Notes: a model not told the origin generated them from the letters alone. 20,667 nucleotides of DNA from an uncultured Acetatifactor sp. (GCA_910580225.1 CAJTXE010000058.1:1-20667), one strand, 5' to 3'. Counted from the stretch's first letter, positions 6,001 to 13,909 are shown. A program made the numbers and translations.

Positions 6001-8963
6001 ATGATTCTGTGTTTGATGATATAATGGCGCTTTATCAGGATGATCTTCATTTGGTTCTGAAGCCGGAAGTAACACAGAAGACAATAGACGACCTGAGGAA
6101 GCGTATCAACACGGTGGATGAAGTCAGCGGTGAGCTGCATCCGGATTATGAGATATTGAAGCTCGAACTGGAGAATGCAGAGAAGATTCTGAATGCAGTT
6201 GGTTTGAGCGAACCTGTCAGGATTCACAGTACAATCACTGGTGCAAATGATGGGGGCAAGAAGTTCGGCGGGCTGAATGCCTGGCAGCCGATCGGTGTGA
6301 CAGCTGCGGCAGAGGATAAAATCGTAGTCTATGTTGGGCATAATACGAAGAGAACCGGTGATGCAACAGATCTTACTTTGGTTGCAACGCAATATAATTC
6401 AGAGGCAAGCTCTATGTTCCGCTCGGTGCAGAAACTGAAGGTGGGGGCAAATGAAATTACGGTTCCCAAGATCTGGACGCTGGATTATGAGTCTGGCGGT
6501 GCATTGTATGTCCAATACGGAGGCAGAAATGCAGCTGATCAGTACGCGGTCCGGGTCAGCGGCGGTGTCAGGGTGCCTGTTCTTGATCTATATCAGGTGA
6601 CAGACGAAGCGGCCAGAATGGCAAGGACAGTGGAGTATGTTGAGAAGCTTGGTACCTATGTAAGTCAGATGGAGGACACGCATGAGAGAGAGCATTATTA
6701 TTCAGAAAATAGTTTGATGAAGAAGCGTGCCTTTGATAATCAGACCTGTATCCTGGGAGCTTCTGATATCATGCTGGATACCATGATGTTCTCCCTGCCG
6801 GCGCAGCAGATTTGGGCTGGTTCCGGGAAGAATGGAACAGATACAGAATCCAGGGCAAGGACGATCCTGAAGTCCATGGAAGCTATGGAAAATATGATGT
6901 ATCTCTTCTATCAGCACAAGGGCTTAAACGCCAATGCACAGAATACGGTGGATAAAATACCGGCATGCCACCAGAATATCCGTTATCAGAGGATGTTTGC
7001 CGGAGCATTTATGTATGCGTCAGGTAACCATATCGGTATCGGATGGGGATCTACAAGCGGTATGGTAAATTGCGGTTCCCTTGTCTATGACGAAAAAGGC
7101 ATATGGCAGAGCGGTAACTACTTTGGCTGGGGGATTGCCCATGAGATCGGACATTGTATCAACCAGGGCGACTACGCGGTGGCGGAGATAACAAATAACT
7201 ATTTCGCTGTGCTGGCCCAGGCGAAGGAGACCAATGACAGTGTACGTTTTAAGTATGAGAACGTGTACAAGAAGGTGACGTCTAATTCCAAAGGAAGGGC
7301 CTCCAATGTATTTACGCAGCTTGGTCTGTACTGGCAGCTTCACCTGGCATTTGACGACGGATATAATTTCAAGACATATGAGGACCACAGTGAGCAGCTT
7401 GCAAACCTGTTCTTTGCCAGGGTCGATATGTATTCCAGGACGCCGTCTAAAGCACCGGCGCCGGGAGGAGTTCTGCTGACGCTCAGTGGAGACAGCGATC
7501 AGAAACTGATGCGCCTGAGCTGTGCAGCGGCAGAGAAGAATATATTGTCATTCTTTGAACGTTGGGGAATGACGCCGGATGCAGATACCATCAGTTATGC
7601 AGCGCAGTTCCCGGAGGAAACACGGGCGATCTACTATGTCAACGACGAAGCACGAGCTTACCGTGTGGAGAATAAGGAGACTGGCAGCATACTTGGAACG
7701 GAAGGTAAGGTAGATGTTGTGGGCGATGCCGTTACGGCGAATGTTGTGGAGGCAAATAAAGTAGAAATCAATTTAAGCTCCAAGGGAATACCCGCAGCAG
7801 ATGTACTGGGATACGAAATTGTACGCTGTATGTATGAGGGCGGCGTTGTCCAGGAGGAACCGGTGGGCTTTGCCACAGGTGATACCGTTACTTATACGGA
7901 CGTGATCGCAACCATCAACAACAGAACCGTATTCTACAAGATTACGCTGATCGATAAGTACCTGAACCGTTCCGCAGTAAAGGAACTGGTACCTGTCAAG
8001 ATAGAACATGACGGAAGCCTGGATAAGGAGTTCTGGACAGTCAGCATAAAAGATCTGACCGTTGAAGGAGAGACGGGCACAGGAAGCACCAATAATCTGT
8101 TATACTGTGATCCGGAGAATGAGACGACATATGCCAAGGATAACATGATCGACAATAAGTCAGATACGATATTTACGGCGACTGCAGGAAAGGCACCGGA
8201 GATCACTCTGAACTTTAACAAGATGCTTACCGTGGCAGGATTTAAGGTTACCGGCGGAGCCGGATTGTCCGGGGTTGATTATGAGATTATGGTATATGGT
8301 GATGGAACCCCGCTTAGCGTGGCAACAGGAACATTTGAATCGGGAGAGGTGCAGACGATCCATTTTGCCAATTCGGAAGACAAATATATCAGTACCTATG
8401 AGGCAAACGCAGTGAAGCTGATTTTGAAGCCGGCAGCCGGCAGCACAGTATCCATCGCAGAACTGGATGTATTGGGTGTAACTGGTGATAATGTAGACTT
8501 CAGGAGAACAGAAGGCAGCGACTATGTAGTAATAGGAAAGCTGAAAGAAGCATTCCAGTTTGGAGAGAAACCGGAGGATGTGATTCCGGCAGGATCCATC
8601 ATTTTTGCAGGATCCTATAAAGGGAATGCAGCCTACAATTCGGTGCTTCTGTTTGACCAGGATGGCAACAATGTAGGCGATGTTTCCGGCAGCGGAGATG
8701 ATATTGTAGTCAAGGCGGATTCCATTATTCTGGCAGATGTGCCGGATACGGGCGATATTACGGATGTAAGAAATGGTACCTGGATTTACTGGGTGGATGC
8801 CGGAACGGATCTCTCTGGAATCACAAAGGTGCGCGCGGAGCTTTACCGTGTGAACAGTGCTTTGACGCAGGCGGGGCAGAGACTTGTCAGCGACAGCCTG
8901 TTTGAGACAGTACCGTCGGTATTGCCGGAAGTGACACTGGATCGTGCAGATATGCCGAAGTAA
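3099..8963 (+). CDS. secreted multidomain M60-family metallopeptidase with dockerin-like, FN3 and carbohydrate-binding-like modules
   Basis: A 1954-residue extracellular protein. In order: a signal peptide (about 1-24); a Pro/Glu/Thr-rich stalk (30-265) with four 15-residue repeats; a beta-sandwich (269-353); a dockerin-like module (368-426) with one canonical calcium loop, DLNGDGIVNLAD at 405-416, and a degenerate first loop at 375-387; a galactose-binding-like domain (about 447-605); two FN3 domains (607-701, 703-798); a discoidin-like domain (801-966); the M60/enhancin-type peptidase (about 1045-1520); an Ig-like domain; a second discoidin-like domain (about 1660-1795); and a C-terminal tail. 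The zinc site is HEIGH at 1348-1352 with probable third ligand E1363, fitting HExxH(8-28)E of M60. Known M60 enzymes cleave mucin-type O-glycoproteins, so host mucin is the likely substrate (inference). There is no LPXTG or membrane anchor, so attachment may come from the next gene, ten bases downstream. GGGAGG eight bases upstream sets the start. Confidence 0.9.
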   Translation: MKRKMAFLLAVVLAVSAGLMAYATESDNAAQMMQTVSQEPEAQDVQPGQTAVQDAVDSQESDGASQNSGAVSEAPGADDVQNSDNTEGVPEEGDVHTPETQPTEESGAAENPGSGQDINEPEGTEIPVTTQEPDGAGATEGADESEEVEGPETSQEPTEPGTEEPGNSQEPSVPGVTENPAGTQEPAAPGTTENPAGTEKPVVPGTTENPAGTENPVVPGTTENPAGTQEPVVPGATGEPVDGQETGLPEGTVPGINGETERVVPENVGQVDVSIGTAQSLNKLTEFSVVLSGAGFEKSDIIQIGDNSTGKSTVHFEELPDGEYSLTVSARGYATYVQSVKVESRAYTINLMTGFQEGVSYEAGKAHPGVLAIGDVAGNDGVINEADKNAMVDAIDQGTGSELTDLNGDGIVNLADLEHFAQTYHDPRDMQAGMEKAIPRSVIAPEAGNGTQVEGDLQALLGNNGSVALKQVWGEDISEEHPVALKFEFNGTQSTNAMDGIIIGNKSDNPVTKMAVNIVYVDEYGNEQPPVEKEFIVEGEGGLSLVLEESAVEAKRDAQGNIRLFLGSQIAVKRVTLIIKGTRQSSNLAEISKVEFVNGMEERIPEPQMDIPKNLVAVAGSQQISLSWDPCVNVTGYEVAIWQDGEGKEVETIMVRGNALDITSYMQDELVNYEKYFIKVQSANGTWRSGYGDTIEAEPQPSGPPDPPDYVNAAGQFRSIIVSWKDMEDTVSYNVYYRAKESGEEFRKIASGIEENRYTISELEDLTAYQIYVTGVNELGESGPSAISLAITTDAKAAVMPKYKLINTGESGQKGAHIISTYRGEGSMVDSPLDTESNTAWGTVDHEPASHYFADTWDEGGFNQMQSRHGLTYEFDETYTIDRFAFHDVTSQYRSYDYVSIRCWDENGELTYSVNQMGLRASSDKDGKAYYMVKLPKAVEAKKIQFGIARNYWASGGINISEVYFYYYDSVFDDIMALYQDDLHLVLKPEVTQKTIDDLRKRINTVDEVSGELHPDYEILKLELENAEKILNAVGLSEPVRIHSTITGANDGGKKFGGLNAWQPIGVTAAAEDKIVVYVGHNTKRTGDATDLTLVATQYNSEASSMFRSVQKLKVGANEITVPKIWTLDYESGGALYVQYGGRNAADQYAVRVSGGVRVPVLDLYQVTDEAARMARTVEYVEKLGTYVSQMEDTHEREHYYSENSLMKKRAFDNQTCILGASDIMLDTMMFSLPAQQIWAGSGKNGTDTESRARTILKSMEAMENMMYLFYQHKGLNANAQNTVDKIPACHQNIRYQRMFAGAFMYASGNHIGIGWGSTSGMVNCGSLVYDEKGIWQSGNYFGWGIAHEIGHCINQGDYAVAEITNNYFAVLAQAKETNDSVRFKYENVYKKVTSNSKGRASNVFTQLGLYWQLHLAFDDGYNFKTYEDHSEQLANLFFARVDMYSRTPSKAPAPGGVLLTLSGDSDQKLMRLSCAAAEKNILSFFERWGMTPDADTISYAAQFPEETRAIYYVNDEARAYRVENKETGSILGTEGKVDVVGDAVTANVVEANKVEINLSSKGIPAADVLGYEIVRCMYEGGVVQEEPVGFATGDTVTYTDVIATINNRTVFYKITLIDKYLNRSAVKELVPVKIEHDGSLDKEFWTVSIKDLTVEGETGTGSTNNLLYCDPENETTYAKDNMIDNKSDTIFTATAGKAPEITLNFNKMLTVAGFKVTGGAGLSGVDYEIMVYGDGTPLSVATGTFESGEVQTIHFANSEDKYISTYEANAVKLILKPAAGSTVSIAELDVLGVTGDNVDFRRTEGSDYVVIGKLKEAFQFGEKPEDVIPAGSIIFAGSYKGNAAYNSVLLFDQDGNNVGDVSGSGDDIVVKADSIILADVPDTGDITDVRNGTWIYWVDAGTDLSGITKVRAELYRVNSALTQAGQRLVSDSLFETVPSVLPEVTLDRADMPK
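3630..3809 (+). repeat. four in-frame 45-bp tandem repeats in the stalk of the M60 protein
   Basis: Four near-identical 45-base units starting at 3630, 3675, 3720 and 3765 each encode ENPAGT(Q/E)xPxxPGxT. They form the most regular part of the Pro-rich stalk and could change in copy number without shifting the frame. Confidence 0.9.
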
Positions 8964-8973
8964 AGGATGGAAT

Positions 8974-10041
8974 ATGAGAAAATATATGTTGGCTGCATTT
9001 TTAGCAGTATTTGTATTTGCATTTCTGCCGTCAATGCAGGCGCAGGCGCAAAGCAGCGACGGATTTGAGCTGGATGGGACGGGGACGGTAACGCTCCGTT
9101 CCCAGCACGCCGCGAAGGAGAAGGTTTCATCACTTCAATTCAGTCTGACAGTGGAGTCTGCAGAGGCGGTGCAGGTAGATTTTGAATTTGGACAGAATAA
9201 CGCCAGAATTGCGGAATTCCGTTATGACGAAAATGAGAAAAAACTGAATATTTACATGGCGGGAGTGGATGCACTCTTTGCGGAGAACACGGATGCCCTC
9301 ACCATTGGTAAGGTCATCATCCGGAATGGCAGCGGTGAGGAAGCGGCTGCGAAAGTCAGCGTGGTAGAGGATTCTCTTCAGTATGTCTATGGGACGGAAC
9401 TGAAGCAGATGGATGATGTGGAGATTCCGGCGGCGGTACAGCTTGGAGAGGTGCCTCAAGAGACACCTCCTCCGGTTAACACCCCGGAGCCTGTTCAGAC
9501 CCCGGATCCCGGTGCGCAGGAAACCCCGAATCCTGGTCCACAGCAGACTCCTGATCCGGGAACACAGAATCCGCCGGATTCGGGTAATCAGGATGACGAT
9601 GACGATCCAAATGATGGGTGGAATCCTGGCTGGGAAGAATCGAATAACAATTCTAATGGAACCAGCCAGAGCAGTGGAAACAATCGGAAACCGTCAAAGA
9701 CGCAGGTGGCATCAACGGCATCCAGATCTCCTCAGCCCAGCACTTCGCCTGAAGTTTCTGTCAGTCCGTCTCCCCAACCGGAGAGCAGTTCTGAAGAGGA
9801 GTTATCCGTAGAAGATGTAGAGGATATATCATCAGAGGAGATTCCGTCCGAGGAGGAGATAAATGCCTCTGCAGAGGCACCAACGGAGGAAGAGACCAGC
9901 GGACAGGCGGTGGAATCTGAGAATGGAATTGACTGGATTCTGGTCGTTGTCATTATTGCTATCGTTATATTTGTTGCGGTAGCGGCGATTTCGATTGTGG
10001 TTCTTAAGGGAAAGAAAGACTCAGATGGCCACAGGAATTGA
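8974..10041 (+). CDS. membrane-anchored surface protein with cohesin-like domain
   Basis: A 355-residue protein with a signal peptide (MRKYMLAAFL..., cleavage near AQAQ at 23-26); a beta-rich domain at about 30-155; a Pro-rich linker (160-205) with repeated TPDPG/TPNPG; an Asp and Ser/Glu-rich stalk (205-318); a transmembrane helix at 321-344; and a short basic cytoplasmic tail, KGKK. The N-terminal domain shows features seen in cohesins: SSLQFSL, IAEFRY, LNIYMAG and LTIGKVII strands followed by a valine-rich strand. The assignment is by eye only. It begins ten bases after the dockerin-bearing M60 gene with its own AAAGGA, so the pair is almost certainly one operon. My inference is that it holds the protease at the cell surface. 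Alternatives are a generic Ig-like surface protein or an unrelated adhesin. The ATG at 8974 gives a clean signal peptide; upstream in-frame starts do not. Confidence 0.72.
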   Translation: MRKYMLAAFLAVFVFAFLPSMQAQAQSSDGFELDGTGTVTLRSQHAAKEKVSSLQFSLTVESAEAVQVDFEFGQNNARIAEFRYDENEKKLNIYMAGVDALFAENTDALTIGKVIIRNGSGEEAAAKVSVVEDSLQYVYGTELKQMDDVEIPAAVQLGEVPQETPPPVNTPEPVQTPDPGAQETPNPGPQQTPDPGTQNPPDSGNQDDDDDPNDGWNPGWEESNNNSNGTSQSSGNNRKPSKTQVASTASRSPQPSTSPEVSVSPSPQPESSSEEELSVEDVEDISSEEIPSEEEINASAEAPTEEETSGQAVESENGIDWILVVVIIAIVIFVAVAAISIVVLKGKKDSDGHRN

Positions 10042-10072
10042 TGGCAGATTGAATAAAAGAATGTATAAAATA

Positions 10073-10099
10073 TTGTACAGAATGGAAAACTTATATAAT
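10073..10099 (+). promoter_or_regulatory. possible promoter upstream of mecA
   Basis: TTGTAC (10073) and TATAAT (10094) are 15 bases apart, shorter than ideal. The 207-base gap after the cohesin-like gene suggests mecA has its own promoter. Confidence 0.35.
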
Positions 10100-10248
10100 T
10101 GAAAAATTCAGAATATCATGATATCATAGTTATGTCAAAGTGGAGAACGTGTATTTGCGGAGTGAGGTCAGATTTCCTGGATTGAAAGTATTGCGGTATC
10201 CATGGATTCTGACTGTTGGACCAAGGTCTGGCATATGGGGATAATGAT

Positions 10249-10956
10249 ATGAGAATTGAAAGAGTGGATGATAAGACGGTAAAATGCTTCCTGTCCAATG
10301 CGGAACTGGAGGAATACGAGATCGATTATAAGGATTTTATCCTGCGCAGTGACAAAGCAAGGGAAATCGTGCAGGAAATCATTGAGCAGGCAGAGGAAGA
10401 GGTAGGATATAAGCCGCCCAAGTTTGCATTTGACCTGCAGATTATGATGCTGCCGGATCAGGGACTGATACTGACTTTTTCTGACAGAGACGCAGAGGCG
10501 CGGGAAAGTGATCAGTTTATTGAGTGTCTCAAGGAAATGAAGCGGATTCTGCAGAGGACGCGGGAGAAGATAGGCGGAGGCAGTGCTTCAGGGGAGGAGC
10601 ATACAGAGGGGGAAAACACAGGAAGTGCCCCCGACGAGAATGCAAAAGAGGCTGGTCAGCCGCCTGCCCGTCCGGGTTTTGCAGTATTTGTATTTTCCGG
10701 AATCGGCAGGATTATGGAGTATGCATCTATGCTGCCATCCAATTTGATGGTGGACAGCAGGCTTTATGAGATGAATGGTTTGTATTATTTGTACCTTTTG
10801 AAGGGGCGGGCCTCTTATGAGAGATATAGCCGAGCCTGTGTGCAGGCCATGGAATTCGGCAGTCTCTATGCAGCCGATGAGTCACAAGTGGTACAGCTCA
10901 CCGAACACGGTCGGTGTTTGATTGCCGAAAAAGCAGTAAAAAAGCTGCGCGGATGA
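10249..10956 (+). CDS. mecA: MecA-family adaptor protein
   Basis: MecA proteins deliver substrates such as ComK to the ClpC-ClpP protease in the cytoplasm. The 235-residue protein opens with MRIERVDDKTVKCFLSNAEL, the typical substrate-binding N-domain (1-80). A charged Gly/Glu linker (about 105-145) follows, then a C-terminal ClpC-binding domain (about 145-235) containing the strands FAVFVFSGIGRIMEYA and LYYLYLL. Length matches the family. The ATG at 10249 has GGGGA seven bases upstream; an in-frame ATG at 10216 would add 11 residues before the conserved start and is rejected. A strong terminator follows. Clostridia use MecA more as a general ClpC adaptor than for competence, so the substrate is unknown. 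Confidence 0.85.
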   Translation: MRIERVDDKTVKCFLSNAELEEYEIDYKDFILRSDKAREIVQEIIEQAEEEVGYKPPKFAFDLQIMMLPDQGLILTFSDRDAEARESDQFIECLKEMKRILQRTREKIGGGSASGEEHTEGENTGSAPDENAKEAGQPPARPGFAVFVFSGIGRIMEYASMLPSNLMVDSRLYEMNGLYYLYLLKGRASYERYSRACVQAMEFGSLYAADESQVVQLTEHGRCLIAEKAVKKLRG

Positions 10957-10991
10957 TATCCTGTGGAAAAAAGGACCAAGTCAAAAGAAGG

Positions 10992-11034
10992 GAACGTCGA
11001 TGTGCATGGAAACATGTTCATCGGCGTTCTTTTT
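10992..11034 (+). terminator. strong rho-independent terminator after mecA
   Basis: GAACGTCGATG pairs with CATCGGCGTTC (one G-T wobble); a further GCATG/CATG stem caps it with loop GAAA, and TTTTT follows. Confidence 0.9.
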
Positions 11035-11238
11035 ATGTGCAGGTCCGTATATGGAAATGCACCGCTGTCGTAGCCTGCGGCGCATAGTTGGAATGCAGAG
11101 ACTTATGCAGAAAGCGCAGTGATGCATGAGGCTTGAGGCGAAACATGGAAAAGAGGATTCTGCTGTCTGATTGCATAAGCTGTCCCGAAAAGGAAAAACT
11201 GTAGGAGAATTCAGAAAGTGGAAGGAAGGGCAGTGAGT

Positions 11239-11439
11239 ATGATATCATTTCTGGAGATGGCACGACAATATCCGATTGGGGCAAAGATAAATATACCAGA
11301 GGAAAGTGGTAAAATAAAAAATCCACAGGAAATTGTGGGGTACGAGTACTATAATGGGACCGGATATCTGATTTTTCGTGATAATGGGAAAGTGGACATA
11401 GAACGTCTCATTCAGGCAGGATATAATACAATTCAATAG
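11239..11439 (+). CDS. small protein, function unknown
   Basis: A 66-residue protein that I do not recognise. The ATG at 11239 follows AAGGAAGGG by eight bases; a GTG at 11218 in the same frame lies before that site and is unlikely. It begins with a helix (MISFLEMARQYP), then a Gly/Lys/Pro segment and beta-like stretches (GTGYLIFRDNGKVDIERLIQ), suggesting a small compact domain. No signal or membrane segment. The 204 bases upstream hold only a 19-codon frame at 11145-11204 with a poor ribosome site. Confidence 0.6.
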   Translation: MISFLEMARQYPIGAKINIPEESGKIKNPQEIVGYEYYNGTGYLIFRDNGKVDIERLIQAGYNTIQ

Positions 11440-11521
11440 TAAATGGCGGAGAGTGGTAAATCTTTATAAAATATTAGGAAAACGGCAACAAAATAATAAA
11501 AACCGAAAGTTTTTCTGTCAG

Positions 11522-11527
11522 TATAAT
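11522..11527 (+). promoter_or_regulatory. possible -10 box for the C39-like peptidase gene
   Basis: TATAAT lies 24 bases before the ATG at 11552, in an A-rich stretch. No convincing -35 box is present at the right distance, so either the promoter needs an activator or the match is chance. Confidence 0.35.
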
Positions 11528-11551
11528 AGATCATGACAGGAGGGCTTGCTT

Positions 11552-12859
11552 ATGAACGGAAATCACAGTGCGGTAAAATGGGATGATATCAATAGGAGGA
11601 GACAGGTGCGGTCCCCAAAGGCCGGTAGTGTCTTGACGAGGGAAGTCATCGATAATGCTGGGAGAGGCAGAGTGCCGTCCGATGTTTCGGGGAGAGGCAG
11701 AGTGCCGTCCGGTGTTTCGGGGAGAGGAAGAGTGCCGTCCGGTGTTTCGGGGAGAGGAAGAGTGCCGTCCGATGTTTCGGGGAGAGGCAGAGTGCCGTCC
11801 GATGTTTCAGGGAGAGGCAGAGTGCCGTCCGATGTTTCAGGGAGAGGCAGAGTGCCGTCCGATGTTTCAGGGAGAGGCAGAGTGCCATCCGGTGTTTCAG
11901 CAAGAGGCAGGAACAACGGCTGTCGCTATGGAGATCGCTGCTCTGCAGGGGACAGGGCTGAAAGAAGGCAAATCGAAGAGGGAATAGTAGTAAAAGAGGG
12001 CAGATATCGGGCAGTAGCGGAACAGGAAAGGAACCGGAAACGTGCGGCAGCACTGCGTCGTCGTAGGAGGAGAAAAACAGCCCGGATGTTTTTCCTTATC
12101 ACATGTTTCGCCGTATTGTGTATGGGGGGGTTGGGGGCTGCACGCAGGATTTCGGATCTGCTGCAGGCACCGCTTCCAATGTATTCGCAGCAGGGGGAAA
12201 CGGAGCAGACTTCCAATACGGGCGGAGATATTGACTATGTGTCGGAAACTCCGGAGATACTTGAGGAATTGCTGGAAAAAAATGAGGAGACTTTAGATTA
12301 TGTTTCAGGATATGGCAATCGAAAAGAGTATGTCGGCAAGCCTATTGATTTAACACAGGATTTTGTTGAAGGAGAGGTGCCGCTTTTGATGCAGTGGGAC
12401 AGGCGCTGGGGATATGATGTTTATGGTAAGGAAATGATCGGTCTGGCAGGATGCGGTCCGCTCTGTCTGGAGATGGCATACCTGTATTTTACAGAAGATA
12501 TTGAGATGACGCCCAGAGAGATGGCTGAATTTGCCTTTGAAAATGGGTTTTATACAGAGTCGGGAACCAGCTGGAGCCTTTGGACGGAGGGGACGGCACT
12601 GCTGGGGCTGAAGGGGGAAGAGCTGCCGCTGGATGAGAACAGAATGAAGGCTGAACTGGATGCCGGGGGTCTGATTGTCTGCAGTATGCGGCCGGGAGAT
12701 TTTACCACCACCGGCCATTTTATCCTGATTCGGGGCTATGATGAGGATGGGTTTTATGTGAATGATCCTAACCGCAGAAGCACCAGCGGAAAAGTGTGGG
12801 ATTTTGAAACATTGCAGTACCAGATTCGCAACCTTTGGGGGCTGCGGAAGGCATTCTGA
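11552..12859 (+). CDS. membrane-anchored C39-like cysteine peptidase with N-terminal tandem repeats
   Basis: A 435-residue protein. Residues 37-116 are eight copies of GRGRVPS(D/G)VS. A basic, arginine-dense segment follows (about 150-177, including a run of six Arg), then one transmembrane helix (about 179-197). The C-terminal domain (about 275-432) has the papain-like C39_2 arrangement: Q281 in LLMQWDRRWG, the nucleophile C301 in GLAGCGP, H389 in TTGHFIL and D405 in YVNDPN. By topology the repeats are cytoplasmic and the peptidase is outside. This resembles C39-like proteins of Clostridia with unknown substrates; no ABC exporter or bacteriocin precursor is adjacent, so a peptide-leader-processing role is not supported. 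The ATG at 11552 follows AGGAGGG by seven bases; the TTG at 11546 is too close. Confidence 0.82.
   Translation: MNGNHSAVKWDDINRRRQVRSPKAGSVLTREVIDNAGRGRVPSDVSGRGRVPSGVSGRGRVPSGVSGRGRVPSDVSGRGRVPSDVSGRGRVPSDVSGRGRVPSDVSGRGRVPSGVSARGRNNGCRYGDRCSAGDRAERRQIEEGIVVKEGRYRAVAEQERNRKRAAALRRRRRRKTARMFFLITCFAVLCMGGLGAARRISDLLQAPLPMYSQQGETEQTSNTGGDIDYVSETPEILEELLEKNEETLDYVSGYGNRKEYVGKPIDLTQDFVEGEVPLLMQWDRRWGYDVYGKEMIGLAGCGPLCLEMAYLYFTEDIEMTPREMAEFAFENGFYTESGTSWSLWTEGTALLGLKGEELPLDENRMKAELDAGGLIVCSMRPGDFTTTGHFILIRGYDEDGFYVNDPNRRSTSGKVWDFETLQYQIRNLWGLRKAF
11660..11899 (+). repeat. eight-copy 30-bp in-frame tandem repeat
   Basis: Eight 30-base units, each coding GRGRVPS(D/G)VS, differ only at a few positions (gat/ggt for Asp/Gly, tcg/tca for Ser, ggc/gga for Gly). 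The near-identity at the DNA level points to recent expansion. The array is open in several frames on both strands, which creates misleading long shadow ORFs. Confidence 0.95.
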
Positions 12860-12865
12860 TTTTTC

Positions 12866-13570
12866 TCAATATGGTGTCTGGGACGCGAGCTGCTGTTCCC
12901 GCCGTGCCAGCATCAGGAGATTGGCCTCATAGGCCCGCTCTGCCTGGGCCCGCTGCCGGTCATTGTTCCAGGATTTCAGCAATCGGGCGTGTTCCACCTT
13001 CCGCTTTGAGATTTTTGCGTTCAGCAGCTGATCCTGGAGCCGCTTGGCTTGGGCTTTTTTCTTCAGATATTCTTTCAGCAGTTTTTTACGCCGCGCTTTT
13101 TTGGCACGCTGGGCTTCCAGACGTTTCCTGGCGGCGGCACGTCTGGCACGTTCGTCGTCTTGTATACCATAGGTATAGCCATAGCACTTTTCCCAGGTAT
13201 CATCGATGTGGATCAAACCGAATCTGGGAACACAGCCGCGGTAATTGGTAGATTTGGCCTGGGTCAGGAAATTCAGGACCTGTTGCTCATAGGCAGGGTC
13301 GTTCTGCATCCTTCTGTAAGCGGCGTCCGTGATATCAATAAACCAGTTCAGCCTTTTCTGAGAAGGATGTGTATAAAGATTATTCATTTTTTCGTGGAAA
13401 TAAAGTTTGTATTCCGATAAAGTCAAATCCTTTGGGGAAAAGAGATATTTTTCGGATAACATATCGGAAAAACTATTGTTTTCTGTCTTTTCGCTGGATG
13501 AGGCATTGGTATTTACTGTATTGTCATAAGCGTTGCCGGCTGTGTAACCTGTATGAATCCATTTTTCCAT
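12866..13570 (-). CDS. Lys/Arg-rich protein of unknown function
   Basis: A 234-residue protein, no signal peptide. The start at 13570 has AAGGGGGA just upstream; the frame stays open to 13735 but without a ribosome site. The N-terminal half contains SDMLSEKY.FSPKDLTLSEYK.YFHEK, then HPSQKRLNWFIDITDAAYRRMQNDPAYEQQVLNFL, a pattern I recall from unnamed Lachnospiraceae proteins that occur in several copies per genome. Residues about 155-230 are a long, highly basic helix (AAARKRLEAQRAKKARRKK and onward) that could bind nucleic acid or form a coiled coil. It is convergent with the C39-like gene, the stop codons six bases apart with no terminator visible between. Function unknown. Confidence 0.72.
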   Translation of the reverse strand: MEKWIHTGYTAGNAYDNTVNTNASSSEKTENNSFSDMLSEKYLFSPKDLTLSEYKLYFHEKMNNLYTHPSQKRLNWFIDITDAAYRRMQNDPAYEQQVLNFLTQAKSTNYRGCVPRFGLIHIDDTWEKCYGYTYGIQDDERARRAAARKRLEAQRAKKARRKKLLKEYLKKKAQAKRLQDQLLNAKISKRKVEHARLLKSWNNDRQRAQAERAYEANLLMLARREQQLASQTPY

Positions 13571-13909
13571 ATCTGTCCCCCTTATGTAAGTGATCTGAAA
13601 ATTCGTTTCCTGCTGCAAGTAACAAGGATCATACTGATCTGGTAATATGTTGTAGATGCTGTGTCTGATACTTGTTTCAATAACATAACATTCTGTGTAT
13701 ACCGTCATTTTCGTAAGCGGGATATGCAGTAACATAAAGAAGTCTTGCAGCTGTTCTGTTACTACATATATCGGGAGAAGCGGCAGATTTTATGATATGT
13801 ACGCTATAAATCGCTGCTATAATGACATAAACGGCCCAGTATGCTGTCACCTCTTTCCGAGTGTTACATATCCTATCTATGACAAGGAAATAAGGAGAAT
13901 GCAGTCGAT
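13571..13909. other. divergent intergenic region
   Basis: This stretch separates the minus-strand Lys/Arg-rich gene from the plus-strand SpoIID-like gene and must hold both promoters. The only good element I see is an extended -10 on the plus strand at 13815-13823. Nothing else is convincing: frames on both strands lack ribosome sites and family content. Confidence 0.4.
13815..13823 (+). promoter_or_regulatory. extended -10 promoter element for the SpoIID-like gene
   Basis: TGCTATAAT (TGn plus TATAAT) lies 87 bases before the start codon. No -35 match is present, as is common for extended -10 promoters. I could not identify a sporulation-sigma promoter with confidence. Confidence 0.4.

Noticed and set aside
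11660..11899. CRISPR-like direct repeats of 30 bp
   Set aside because: The units are contiguous with no spacers, stay in frame inside a membrane-anchored peptidase gene, and no cas genes are nearby.
11563..12053. Long repetitive open frames on the minus strand and in another plus frame
   Set aside because: They exist only because the 30-bp unit has no stops in several frames; they lack ribosome sites and domains.
11552..12859. Bacteriocin-processing C39 peptidase/exporter system
   Set aside because: There is no ABC transporter domain and no double-glycine leader peptide nearby; the protein is a single-pass membrane peptidase.
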